Shown here: positions 17,301 through 26,078 of the stretch, piece by piece
Layout: each line of letters opens with the position of its first letter
How positions within the stretch are numbered: position 1 is the stretch's first letter
Assembly (NCBI RefSeq): GCF_900108855.1
Contig: NZ_FNXY01000005.1
Span: forward strand, 639,061 to 703,060
Reading direction: 5' to 3'
Origin: Dyadobacter koreensis
GTDB lineage: Bacteria > Bacteroidota > Bacteroidia > Cytophagales > Spirosomataceae
DNA: 64,000 nt
Position numbers and translations under genes: made by a program
The notes under the pieces: model-generated
Told to the model about the DNA's origin: nothing
Seen by the model: only the letters and a program-made list of their open reading frames with translations
Databases searched by the model: none

Positions 17301-18615
17301 AGGCATTGCGGTTCATGGTACTGGAAATGGCCTGGATAATCGGCACGTTAAGCTGACTCAATGCTTTTTCTGCGCCGGTATTATCAGAACCTGCCTTTTG
17401 GATATCGGTAATCGCAAGAGAAAGCGTATTGACCAAAACATCAATCTGAACACCTTTTTCTCCATTGAAAAACTGGAAAGCAACAGGTTGTCCGGAAACC
17501 GGATCGGTAACTTTGAGTGATGACGTGAAAATGGGTAAAACATTCATATCACGATCTTCCAAAGCGCCGACCATCGCGTCAATAAAAGCAGTATTTCCAC
17601 TCGTCCAGTGCGAGCGGTAAAAAGTAATTCCGGCTGTGGGCTGGTCTGGATTATATCGTTTGAGCCAATCGGAAAGATCAGCGTTTTCGGGTAGTTCCGG
17701 GTGGTAAATGCCATGTTCTGGCAAGGTAACCGGCGTTTCGGAGCCAAAACCTGTCATTAATAAATGATCAGAAAGGTAATAAAGCAGCGAAGTAAAATTG
17801 GTATAACCGCCGGCCTGGAGATATAACATGGCATCATGCAAAATCGCAGGAGAAACCGTAGATGCAGCTGCAAAATCAGGATTTAAATCACCCGTTCCGC
17901 TCACGACAATAAGATGCTGTCCGTTTTTCTTAGCCCGATTGATCAATTCATTAAACCCCGGAATAGCACTCGGCCGACCGAGAATCCGAAGAATAATAAT
18001 CTGTGCTGAGGCAATTTCACCATCGAGCAACTGCTCCATCTGCGCTTCACTTTTCACGGCCATCAGGTTAATGCCTAATGTTTTCGGAAAATCATCCGGC
18101 AAATCCTGAATGGTTCGGTGCAATGTTAATAAGTCAGTATCCGCATGGGTAAGGAACACAATCCCTTCCGTAGGCATGGGAGTCTGCCCGATTTTTGTGG
18201 AAGCTTCGGAGCCTTTCCAGGTATAAAATTGAAATACATTTTCAGATAATTCTGCTGGCGGAACAAGGAAACGATCGGCCGCGATCATGCTGTCGATGTA
18301 ATCAAAAATGGCAATAATCTGCCAGTCGCTGTTCACCGAATGAAACCAGACAGAATTCCCGTCAAACAAAAGCGTAACCACATTCGCCAGCGTACAAGGA
18401 CCGAGGCAGCCGCCTTTTGTCATATGCACCACGTTCCGCATTTTCCGGCGCAGCCATTCACTTTTGTACAATTCAACCGGAATAGGGGCATACCCGCGAT
18501 CCACCCGACCGCAGCAGCAAGCGTTATAACAATAAGACAAATGTCCCCGGCGCTGTACAAGATTGATGGCTTTCCCATCTGCGCGGGTGATACGTTGGCG
18601 TTTTATTTCTGACAT
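14323..18615 (-). CDS. cobN: Cobaltochelatase CobN-type subunit with fused N-terminal 2Fe-2S domain
   Basis: 1430 residues, some 130-150 longer than usual CobN. The large ATP-dependent chelatase subunit inserts cobalt into hydrogenobyrinate a,c-diamide together with AAA+ partners (not in this window). Typical CobN blocks are visible: [18 protein letters not shown], the [20 protein letters not shown] chelatase motif, and [18 protein letters not shown]. The extra N-terminus has Cys at 29, 33-35, 70 and 74 (C-x3-CCC ... GGCLGPC), a thioredoxin-like 2Fe-2S ferredoxin pattern resembling the DUF1636 proteins found beside cobN/cobW. The fusion is the odd feature. It is cytoplasmic. cobB lies upstream on the same strand, separated by the Rpn gene. 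Confidence 0.93.
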   Translation of the reverse strand: [1430 protein letters not shown]

Positions 18616-18628
18616 AAGTTTTCAAGGG

Positions 18629-18730
18629 GTTCATGCAAAGCAGGGAAGCGGACGCCGCGCGGGTTGGGCGAAGGTCGCAAAGTTTTTCTTTGTGTTCTTT
18701 GCGTTTTTTCTTACCTGCTCTGCGTGAAAA
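18629..18730. repeat. Palindromic repeat family P2, copy 1
   Basis: Starts TTCATGCAAAGCAGGGAAGC, contains GACGCCGCGCGG, and ends TTACCTGCTCTGCGTGAAA. It is homologous to 19753-19858 in the same orientation, and the ends are inverted copies of each other (TTCACGCAAAG type). It lies just upstream of cobN. Confidence 0.8.
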
Positions 18731-18754
18731 TTTATTTCATTTGTTGATAAAAAG

Positions 18755-18778
18755 AAAGACTCCGGAGTGGGAGTCTTT
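18755..18778 (-). terminator. Terminator of the Rpn gene
   Basis: AAAGACTCC / GGAGTCTTT with a six-base loop. On the minus strand a T-rich tail (TTCTTTTTATC) follows. It lies 50 bp after the Rpn stop and should separate that gene from cobN. Confidence 0.7.
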
Positions 18779-18829
18779 TTAGGCTGATGGTGTGTAAGGT
18801 GTTTTATTTTTGAAAGAAAGCTTCACAGA

Positions 18830-19720
18830 TTATTTTGAAGCAATAGTATTTTGCACAAATTCCTCCGAAACTTTAAGTAAACTCGCGATTTGAGAAACAT
18901 TATGATTTCCCGTTTCCCATAAACTTATAATAAATGCGACGGTTGCTTTTTCAACTCCTTTCTCAATACCTTTCTTCTCAGCCTTATCGAGTACCATTTC
19001 TCTAATTCCCATACTTTTCTGATTTCCGGTTAGCTCTCCGATTTCTTTATCAAATTTAGCATTATATCCTTGATCTGCAAAGGTTATGTAGCGTTGCAGA
19101 AAGATCAGCAAATCATCTATTTTCTTCTTTGAAATCTTTCGCCTGAGCAAATTTTTGGCCAGCGAATATTTTAGATCAAACAAACTTTCATCATCCAGCT
19201 TTTTCTTTTTTAGTGCCAATAATACAGTTAATACAATGATAGCAAACGGGTTTTCATTTTCAATCAGTTCGGTTTCATCCTGCTCAATAATTTTATACGT
19301 ATTGAATTCGTAAATGATTTTTGAACCGAGATATTTGTATTCATAAACACCAGGATGAAATTTCTTGTTCGTATCTGTGAATATGGCGATGGCTGTTACC
19401 GGCTTTCCATACTTGTCAAGAATGCGATAAAAATAGGTGAACATTCGTTTAGCAAAATCCTTATCATCATATCCCTGCACTTCAATATGTACTAAAATCC
19501 AGTCTTCTTCTCCGGTTTTGGTGTAGACTTTCACAAGCTTATCTACAAATTTGGGCGATTCAATTTCATTGGTTGGGAAAAGTTGTTCGAGTTCTTTGTC
19601 TAAAAATTGAAAACCTCTTTCCAGATCGAATAGCTTTTCGGCATCTTCGAAGAAGAATTTTAGGAAATCATCACAGATATTTTCGAGTATGCCTTTCCAT
19701 AGTGTGTCATCTTTATTCAT
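18830..19720 (-). CDS. Rpn-family / PD-(D/E)XK putative transposase-type nuclease
   Basis: 296 residues from MNKDDTLWKGILENICDDF. An upstream in-frame Met lies in the repeat-flanked leader and is less likely. The family signature is present: FPTNEIESPKFVDKLVKVYT, then DWILVHIEVQGYDDKDFAKRMFTYFYRI (HIEVQG is the catalytic E-x-Q/K part) and YKYLGSKIIYEF. The C-terminal VFIISLWETGNHNVS-type tail resembles an insert found in many copies in Bacteroidota. E. coli Rpn proteins are recombination-promoting DNA nucleases. The gene sits between cobB and cobN, bracketed by two copies of repeat P2, which suggests mobility. Confidence 0.85.
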   Translation of the reverse strand: MNKDDTLWKGILENICDDFLKFFFEDAEKLFDLERGFQFLDKELEQLFPTNEIESPKFVDKLVKVYTKTGEEDWILVHIEVQGYDDKDFAKRMFTYFYRILDKYGKPVTAIAIFTDTNKKFHPGVYEYKYLGSKIIYEFNTYKIIEQDETELIENENPFAIIVLTVLLALKKKKLDDESLFDLKYSLAKNLLRRKISKKKIDDLLIFLQRYITFADQGYNAKFDKEIGELTGNQKSMGIREMVLDKAEKKGIEKGVEKATVAFIISLWETGNHNVSQIASLLKVSEEFVQNTIASK

Positions 19721-19752
19721 TTTTAGATTTAAGTTGTGTGTTGTATTTCTTC

Positions 19753-19858
19753 TTTCACGCAAAGCAAAAAAGCGGGCGCCGCGCGGATAAAAAACGCTAA
19801 GTTCGCAAAGTAGAAGCTCCGCTTTCTTTGCGATTTCCCTTACCTACTTTGCGTGAAA
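19753..19858. repeat. Palindromic repeat family P2, copy 2, overlapping the cobB 3' end
   Basis: TTCACGCAAAG ... CTTTGCGTGAA with GGCGCCGCGCGG inside. The cobB stop codon (19840-19842) and its last six residues, CFTQSR, are encoded by the right end of this repeat. Copy 1 carries the same potential ending, FTQSR-stop. Confidence 0.85.
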
Positions 19859-21183
19859 CATTTAGACGCGAAATTTTCCAATAAGTATTCAATGAAGCCA
19901 AGACTTTCTCCCCAATACAAATGCACATAAGAAGCAAACGTATTGAGTTTTCGTAAAAGCTGCGTTTCCACCTCAATTCCTTTGGCATTTTTAATAATGA
20001 CAGATTCAGCACACAAAGCATTTTCAACCAATCTGGAATAATGAAATTCATGTCCTTTCATTTCGAGATCATTCCATTGAATCGTACGATATCCTAATGT
20101 CAATTTTGAATTTTCCATGGAAGTCGAGCAATCCAGAACGCCAGCCATTGGGAAATTCAAGCCTTCGGAAGTAATAATTTCATTCCCCAAATACATCAAA
20201 CCTCCACATTCTGCAAACGTCAAACCGCCATTTAAACAGTAATATTTAATACTTTCAAGCATCGATTTATTCTCACTTAATGCATCTGCAAACAATTCAG
20301 GATAACCACCAGGCAGGTATAGGAAATCTGTTTCCGGAAGTTCCTTATCATGAATCGGACTAAAAAATGTGATCTCGCCAAGGGAAGAAAGTACTTTGAT
20401 ATTTTGATGGTAAGTAAAAGTAAAAGCTTCGTCCCGGGCAATGGATATCTTATATTTTTTAGCTGAAACAGGATTTTTAGATACAGTTTTTGGCCCGGTT
20501 TTTGGCGAAATTTCTCGCGCAGAAATTTCCAGTAACCGATCAATATTTATCGTTTTTGGAATTTCTTCGGCCAGTTTTTCGATAATACTTTCATAATCCG
20601 TTTCAGCAGAAATGTGCAATCCCAAATGCCTGGAAGGAATGGCCAACGCTTCGTTTTTTGGCAAATAACCAAGTGATTCTATTCCAACTTCCTCGCAAGC
20701 CTCCTGTAAAAACCGGTAATGCGAAATAGTACTGACAAAGTTGAAAATCGCCCCAACAACGCGGATTCCTTTATAAAAATTTTTAAAACCATATAACAAA
20801 GGTGCCGCAGAATAAGCCATTGATTTGGCGTTAATTACCAGAATTACCGGGATATCCAGCAATTCAGCAATGGCAGCACTGCTTCCTTTCATTTTATCAG
20901 CGCCATCAAAAAGTCCCATAACTCCTTCTGTTACCGAAACATCAGCCGTCTCAGAATAATGTTCATAAATATCCCGGACATGCGCTTCCGAAGCCATGAA
21001 AGTATCCAGATTTATTCCCGGATTTCCTGATGCGGTTGTATGGTGTTGTGTATCAATATAATCCGGCCCGCATTTGAAAGGTTGAACATTCAATCCTCTG
21101 TTTTTCAAAGCCCGCAAAAGGCCGAGGGTAAGCGTGGTCTTACCTGAATTACTGGACGGAGCTGAAATCAGAAAATGAGTCAT
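19840..21183 (-). CDS. cobB: Cobyrinate (hydrogenobyrinate) a,c-diamide synthase
   Basis: 447 residues. Amidates the a and c carboxylates of the corrin ring with glutamine and ATP, before cobalt insertion in the aerobic route. The N-terminal dethiobiotin-synthetase-like domain has the P-loop S10-SNSGKTT17 and FKCGPDYIDTQHH. The C-terminal class I glutamine amidotransferase domain carries FLYLPGGYPE, the nucleophile Cys in TFAECGGLMYLG and the late GHEFHYSR. The length is normal. The C-terminal six residues come from repeat P2. It pairs with cobN downstream. No riboswitch lies directly upstream, only a repeat. Confidence 0.95.
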   Translation of the reverse strand: MTHFLISAPSSNSGKTTLTLGLLRALKNRGLNVQPFKCGPDYIDTQHHTTASGNPGINLDTFMASEAHVRDIYEHYSETADVSVTEGVMGLFDGADKMKGSSAAIAELLDIPVILVINAKSMAYSAAPLLYGFKNFYKGIRVVGAIFNFVSTISHYRFLQEACEEVGIESLGYLPKNEALAIPSRHLGLHISAETDYESIIEKLAEEIPKTINIDRLLEISAREISPKTGPKTVSKNPVSAKKYKISIARDEAFTFTYHQNIKVLSSLGEITFFSPIHDKELPETDFLYLPGGYPELFADALSENKSMLESIKYYCLNGGLTFAECGGLMYLGNEIITSEGLNFPMAGVLDCSTSMENSKLTLGYRTIQWNDLEMKGHEFHYSRLVENALCAESVIIKNAKGIEVETQLLRKLNTFASYVHLYWGESLGFIEYLLENFASKCFTQSR

Positions 21184-21191
21184 TTTTTTTA

Positions 21192-21305
21192 GGTTACACA
21201 GAGGTTCACAGAGCTAAAAAGAGATACACAGAGTGTTTTGAGAATTACGTAAATAAAGAAAAACTCTGTGTCCCTCCCCTTGAACTCTGCGGCCCTCTGT
21301 GTAAT
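21192..21305. repeat. Palindromic repeat family P3
   Basis: Ends TTACACAGAGG and CCTCTGTGTAA. CACAGAG words occur inside the left half and CTCTGTG / CTCTGCG words inside the right half. It fills the gap between the cobB start and the end of the hydrolase gene. Only one copy is seen in the window. Confidence 0.65.
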
Positions 21306-21309
21306 CTAC

Positions 21310-23184
21310 CTATTTCAAAACGGGCAATATGATGTTGCTGCTGTTTTTTAGATCGTGGTGAACGGTGATTTTGGCGGCTTGGAAATCGGATTCAGTGGCT
21401 TCGAAGATGTTTATGAATTTTTGTGGGTTGCGGTCAACCAAGGGGAACCAGCTGCTTTGGATTTGTACCATCACGCGGTGACCTTTTTTGAACGTATGCG
21501 CAACTTCGTTTAGTTTAAAAGACACTTTTTCAACCTTATCCTTTACAAACGGTTCCGGTTTTGAGAAGCTGTTACGGAATTTTCCACGAAATACTTCTGC
21601 ACGCACCATTTGCTGGTAACCACTCATATCCATAGGTTTTGGCTGTCCGCGTTGCACTTGTGCAGGCAAACTATCCGGCCATACATCAATTACTTTTACA
21701 ACAAAATCAGCATCCGTTCCGGTGATGGAGACGAAAAGATTTGCCGTTATCTCGCCGGTTAAAGTCAGATCCGAGGTTAAAGAATCTGTTTGGAAATAAA
21801 TTACATCCGGGCGGCGGGACGCAAAACGCTGATCTTCGGCCATGTATTTATTATTCCGGTCGCCGCTGATTTCGTTGGTATACGGAACAGGTTTGGCAGG
21901 GTCGCTGATGTATTCGGTAACCGCTTTCGCTGCTTTTGGTTTTTCAGCTGAAAGTTTTCTTTTGGAATGGAAATAAAATGTTTCCGGCTGACTGTTTTTT
22001 GGCGGCCAGACATCATAATTTTTCCACTGGTTTGAACCCGTTTCAAAAACTGTCGCTTCTGCCTGATTGAATTCTCCTTTATCTTTCAAATAAAAATTGA
22101 AAAATTTAGTCTCGATTTCGTTTTGATAATACTGGTTCAAGTCAGCCCCAAACTGATAATCTGCAAACGATTTCCAGGTTGGAGAAGCCCAGCCGCCATG
22201 CGTCCATGGCCCCATAACCAATCTTGTGTTATTGTTGGGTGATTGTTTTTCAATGGCAGAATATGTTTTCAAAGCGCCGTATAAATCTTCCGCATCAAAC
22301 CAGCCGCCTACAACCATTACCGCAGGTTTAATGTTGTTTAAATGCTTTTTGATATTTCTGGATTGCCAGAATTCGTCGTACGTGTCGTGGGAAGTAACCT
22401 GCCGCCACACACTGTTTGGGTCTGAAAAGTATGCATTGGTATTGGCTTTTTTCAATGGACCGAAATCAAGAAAATATTGATATGCATCGCTGAAATCTGC
22501 ATTGAAAAATGGTTTGTAACTTTCTCCGTTCGCACTTTTCGGACCATCAAAATGGCTGTAAAATCCGAAATTGTCCATCAGGAAAAATGCACCGTTATGG
22601 TTGCAATCATCGCCTAGAAACTCATCCGACATGGGAGCTTGCGGAGAAACTGCTTTCAAAGCCGGATGTGCGCCGGGCAAGGCTGCCGAGGAATAATAAC
22701 CAGGAAAGGAAATTCCATAAATCCCCACTTTGCCATTGGAAGCCGTATTTTTCAAAAGCCATTCAATCGTATCATAGGTATCGCTTGATTCATCGACATC
22801 TTTATTTGTTTTTTTATTGTCAATCGCCGGTGTCATTTCCCGGAAATTTCCTTCGCTTTTATAACGGCCACGTGCGTCCTGATAAACAAAAATGTATTTT
22901 TCTTTCATCAAAATGCCATTCGGTCCGATGCGGGGACGGTAATTATTTACACCATAAGGACGACAGGAATAAGGCGTCCGCTGCATCAGAATCGGATACT
23001 TTTCGTCATTGTCTCTTGGTGTATAAATGGCGGTATAAAGTTTTACACCATCCCGCATTTCAATGAATTGCTCCGTTTTCTGATAGTTTTTCCTAACCCA
23101 ACCTGTGTCAGGCATTGCTGCATTTTGTGCGTCTGAGAGCAGCGGAATTAAAAATACGAGGAGGTAAAGAAATCTGTGCTTCAT
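21310..23184 (-). CDS. CocE/NonD-family acyl hydrolase (X-Pro dipeptidyl-peptidase S15 type)
   Basis: 624 residues. A signal peptide MKHRFLYLLVFLIPLLSDAQ suggests periplasmic or outer location. The alpha/beta-hydrolase core has FIEMRDGVKLYTAIYTP, the nucleophile elbow G157-I-S159-F-P-G in VGIYGISFPGYYSSA, and MGPWTHGGW containing the catalytic His. The C-terminal beta-sandwich (LTGEITANLFVSITGTDADFVVKVIDVWPD) is typical of the CocE / PepX group. Known members cleave cocaine, glutaryl-7-ACA or X-Pro peptides. Here a peptide or ester substrate is likely. It is close to cobB but probably unrelated to cobalamin. Confidence 0.88.
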   Translation of the reverse strand: MKHRFLYLLVFLIPLLSDAQNAAMPDTGWVRKNYQKTEQFIEMRDGVKLYTAIYTPRDNDEKYPILMQRTPYSCRPYGVNNYRPRIGPNGILMKEKYIFVYQDARGRYKSEGNFREMTPAIDNKKTNKDVDESSDTYDTIEWLLKNTASNGKVGIYGISFPGYYSSAALPGAHPALKAVSPQAPMSDEFLGDDCNHNGAFFLMDNFGFYSHFDGPKSANGESYKPFFNADFSDAYQYFLDFGPLKKANTNAYFSDPNSVWRQVTSHDTYDEFWQSRNIKKHLNNIKPAVMVVGGWFDAEDLYGALKTYSAIEKQSPNNNTRLVMGPWTHGGWASPTWKSFADYQFGADLNQYYQNEIETKFFNFYLKDKGEFNQAEATVFETGSNQWKNYDVWPPKNSQPETFYFHSKRKLSAEKPKAAKAVTEYISDPAKPVPYTNEISGDRNNKYMAEDQRFASRRPDVIYFQTDSLTSDLTLTGEITANLFVSITGTDADFVVKVIDVWPDSLPAQVQRGQPKPMDMSGYQQMVRAEVFRGKFRNSFSKPEPFVKDKVEKVSFKLNEVAHTFKKGHRVMVQIQSSWFPLVDRNPQKFINIFEATESDFQAAKITVHHDLKNSSNIILPVLK

Positions 23185-23478
23185 AGGAGTCGGCGATTGG
23201 CGTTAATTGTTGTCTTAACAAAAATACATTAAGAATCGGGTTTGTTGGTATTGATGGATTTTAAACTGTATTCATGAATGTTGGAGTGGGAGAGATTTAT
23301 AAGCTACATTGGCAAATTTTGTTGTTTTTCAGGTTAAAGAATTAGTTATTATATATTATTGGCAATTATATTTTTTATGAAAATTGATCGTAGTTAATTA
23401 TTCCGGTGAGCCGCACCTATTGGAATCTTTGAGGATCTGACTTATACCTACAAGTATTTCGGTGCGCTGCACCTTTTC
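23185..23478. other. Gap with an imperfect inverted repeat
   Basis: No gene. GGTGAGCCGCACC (23405) and GGTGCGCTGCACC (23461) form an imperfect inverted pair around about 40 bp, next to the TonB receptor stop. It may be a short intergenic repeat or a terminator. The rest is AT-rich. Confidence 0.4.
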
Positions 23479-25881
23479 TTAAATACTGTATTTCAGGCTT
23501 AACAAGAAATTTCTTGTCGGTCCTGGTGAGAACTGATTATCAAAAATCGCATTGGCAAAATACTTTTCATTCAGCACATTATTAATATTTAGTCTCAGAC
23601 CGACGCGTCCAACACGATATCCGATTGCGACATCCGTGGTGGTGTAGCCGTGCAATGCATAATTGTTAGCACTCGTAGTAAATGTCTCGCTCATGTAATT
23701 TGTCCCGGCTCCTATGCTTAAACCCTTAAAAGCAGTCGTTTGTAATTCATAGTTCAGCCAGACATTCAACATATTCGTTGGTGCGAAAGCTACTCTTTTT
23801 CCGGCAGCGGCATTGATTTCTCCACTTGCATAAGGCAAATATCTTGCTTTTGAATAGGTATATCCAGCAATCAAATCCAGACCCGGAAAAAGACTTCCAT
23901 TGATCTCTGCTTCAAAACCTTTGGATTCTGCTGATCCGATTCTTTTGTAAATTCCGCCCGGCAAAGCTTCCAGTTGATTATTTTTCCGCATGTAGTAAAA
24001 AGCAAGGTTGGCTGTCCATCGTGAAGATAATTCCAGGCGACTTCCCACTTCACCCTGATAGCCTGTTTCCGGGTCAAAAGTCTCTCCGTTCGGTGCTACG
24101 CGGCGTGATGGTTTGAAGTAGGTAGAATATGATCCATAAACTGATAGCGGTTCAATGGGCTGATAAACCAGTCCAGCGCGGTAGGTTAAAGCTGCTTTTG
24201 AGATAGTAGATTTTGCTCCTTTTTCTGTCACATTTCTGTCAGTATCTACCAAATTGGTATAGTAAGTTCCATCGAAAATATCGTAACGCAGGCCCGCCAA
24301 TGCTTTCAGATTATCCGTGATTTTGATCCAGTCCTGCACATAAATTCCGTGCACGTTTTCCATAGTCGCCCGGTAATTTTTGTCTGTGAAATTAACATAT
24401 CCCTGGTTCAGAATTGGGTTTGTGATAGCGATCGTCGCATTCTTTCCAGAGCCATATACATCACCGTTGTAGGTTTTTCTGTTCAATAAACTCAGTGAAT
24501 AACCGACAACCACCTTGTGTCCTATATTGCCGCTATTAAATTCATAAGTCAACTCCAACTGGTTTTGTAATGGCTTTGTTAAATGGTTGAAATAGAATGG
24601 ATAAGATCTTTTGAGAGAGTCCAGCGTGACATTCGGGGTTAATTCCTCTGTTGAAAAATAGTTGATATTATCATCGTAATACGAAAGCTGATTTGATATT
24701 TTTAACCTCTCATTAAACTCATGGACGTATTTAAGCTGATAATCATAGCGGGTATGTTTCAGGATATCCGCCGGGTCATTGTAGCGCGTATTGATATCCA
24801 GACCGGGAATAATTTTGCTGCCTTCAAGCATTGGAATTCCGGTATCAGTATCATAAATATCCTTGTTTGCACCGATGGTTAGATAAAATAAATCTTTGTC
24901 TGTTGGCGTGTATTCCAGCGCCAGGTATCCGTTGTTGGTATTCGATCCGGATTGTCGGTAGCCATCCGTATCTGACATTCCAAAATCTACGCGGTAACGT
25001 AATTTATCACTGATCGCACCACCGGCCCCGGCACGTATTCGTCTTGTGTTGAAACTTCCATAAGTAGCAGAAAAATCTGCTTTGAAGCTAGCGGTGGGTC
25101 TTTTTCTGGCGATATTGATAATTCCACCCAAAGCCGAGTGACCGAAAAGTACCGATGCCGGGCCTTTCAGAACTTCAATACTTTCAACATTAGCAAGATT
25201 TGTATTCGGTGCACTGGTTGAAATATTATGTCTTTCATCACGAACGCCGTCAACCAGCAAGACGAAATTTGAAAAGCCACGAATGGTAAAATGTTGAAAA
25301 CCTCCATACGTATTATTTGCGCGAACGCCGGTTGTATTTTTCATCGCTTCGCCCAAATCATCTACGCCGCGTTGTTCAATGGTTTTTAAAGAAACTGTCG
25401 ATGTGGTAATCGGCATATCACGCAAGGCAACATCAATTTTATTAATCGCAGAAAAGGAACGGTTTGAACCAGAACTGACCACTACTTCCGACAATTCGTT
25501 CGTTTTGCTATTCAGTTTGTATTGTAAAAGTGTTATCTCATTTTGCCTGATTTCGATGTTGTCTTTTTTTGCTTCATAACCAATCCCACTTGCCAGAAAC
25601 GTATAACTTCCAGTCGGAATATTCTTGATTTCAAAATGCCCTGATTCGTTCGTAATCGTGGCGAAAGAAGTGCCTTCCAACCTAACATGAATTCCGATTA
25701 TTGGCTCTCCTGCCTCATTTTGAATGGAGCCTTTGAGCGTCCCAAAATGATGTGCAAGGGCATTATTAATCAGGAATAATTGAAAAAATAAAGCGATTTT
25801 CAGCACAAAACTGTATCGTTTTTTTTGAAAAGGAAGATTGCCGTTTCCAGTCCGCGGGAAACAGTTTTTTTGCGTTTGCAT
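23479..25881 (-). CDS. TonB-dependent receptor with carboxypeptidase-like N-domain, riboswitch-controlled
   Basis: 800 residues. A signal segment near residues 25-43 (VLKIALFFQLFLINNALA) is followed by a carboxypeptidase-regulatory-like domain (GTLKGSIQNEAGEPIIGIHV, to about 120), a plug (ALRDMPITTSTVSLKTIEQRG to VEVLKGPASVLFGHSALGG-type sequence) and a 22-strand barrel ending LLSLKYSI. By sequence class it looks like a siderophore receptor. However, a cobalamin riboswitch and terminator precede it, so its cargo is more likely a corrinoid, a cobalt chelate or a cobalophore. The ATG at 25881 follows a leader of about 200 nt. Confidence 0.9.
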   Translation of the reverse strand: MQTQKNCFPRTGNGNLPFQKKRYSFVLKIALFFQLFLINNALAHHFGTLKGSIQNEAGEPIIGIHVRLEGTSFATITNESGHFEIKNIPTGSYTFLASGIGYEAKKDNIEIRQNEITLLQYKLNSKTNELSEVVVSSGSNRSFSAINKIDVALRDMPITTSTVSLKTIEQRGVDDLGEAMKNTTGVRANNTYGGFQHFTIRGFSNFVLLVDGVRDERHNISTSAPNTNLANVESIEVLKGPASVLFGHSALGGIINIARKRPTASFKADFSATYGSFNTRRIRAGAGGAISDKLRYRVDFGMSDTDGYRQSGSNTNNGYLALEYTPTDKDLFYLTIGANKDIYDTDTGIPMLEGSKIIPGLDINTRYNDPADILKHTRYDYQLKYVHEFNERLKISNQLSYYDDNINYFSTEELTPNVTLDSLKRSYPFYFNHLTKPLQNQLELTYEFNSGNIGHKVVVGYSLSLLNRKTYNGDVYGSGKNATIAITNPILNQGYVNFTDKNYRATMENVHGIYVQDWIKITDNLKALAGLRYDIFDGTYYTNLVDTDRNVTEKGAKSTISKAALTYRAGLVYQPIEPLSVYGSYSTYFKPSRRVAPNGETFDPETGYQGEVGSRLELSSRWTANLAFYYMRKNNQLEALPGGIYKRIGSAESKGFEAEINGSLFPGLDLIAGYTYSKARYLPYASGEINAAAGKRVAFAPTNMLNVWLNYELQTTAFKGLSIGAGTNYMSETFTTSANNYALHGYTTTDVAIGYRVGRVGLRLNINNVLNEKYFANAIFDNQFSPGPTRNFLLSLKYSI

Positions 25882-25981
25882 ACTTTTAACTTGGTTAGAA
25901 AGATGAGTTAAAAGCTCTTTACAGCATTTTACAACGCAAACGGAGGAAAGAAGAAAAGACGAGAAAAAGGTTTAGAATCGA

Positions 25982-26021
25982 GCAAAAAAAGCACGGTTAT
26001 CCACGGCAAAATTGCCCGGAT
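25982..26021 (-). terminator. Riboswitch expression-platform terminator for the TonB receptor
   Basis: On the minus strand the stem ATCC-G-GGCAA / TTGCC-GT-GGAT is followed within about ten bases by a run of seven T (the seven A at 25983-25990). It lies between the aptamer and the receptor gene, as expected for B12-dependent attenuation. Confidence 0.65.
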
Positions 26022-26078
26022 ATTATAACACCAAACCTGACGAAGCTTCATTCCGCGAAAGCATTGTCAACAAAGAAA

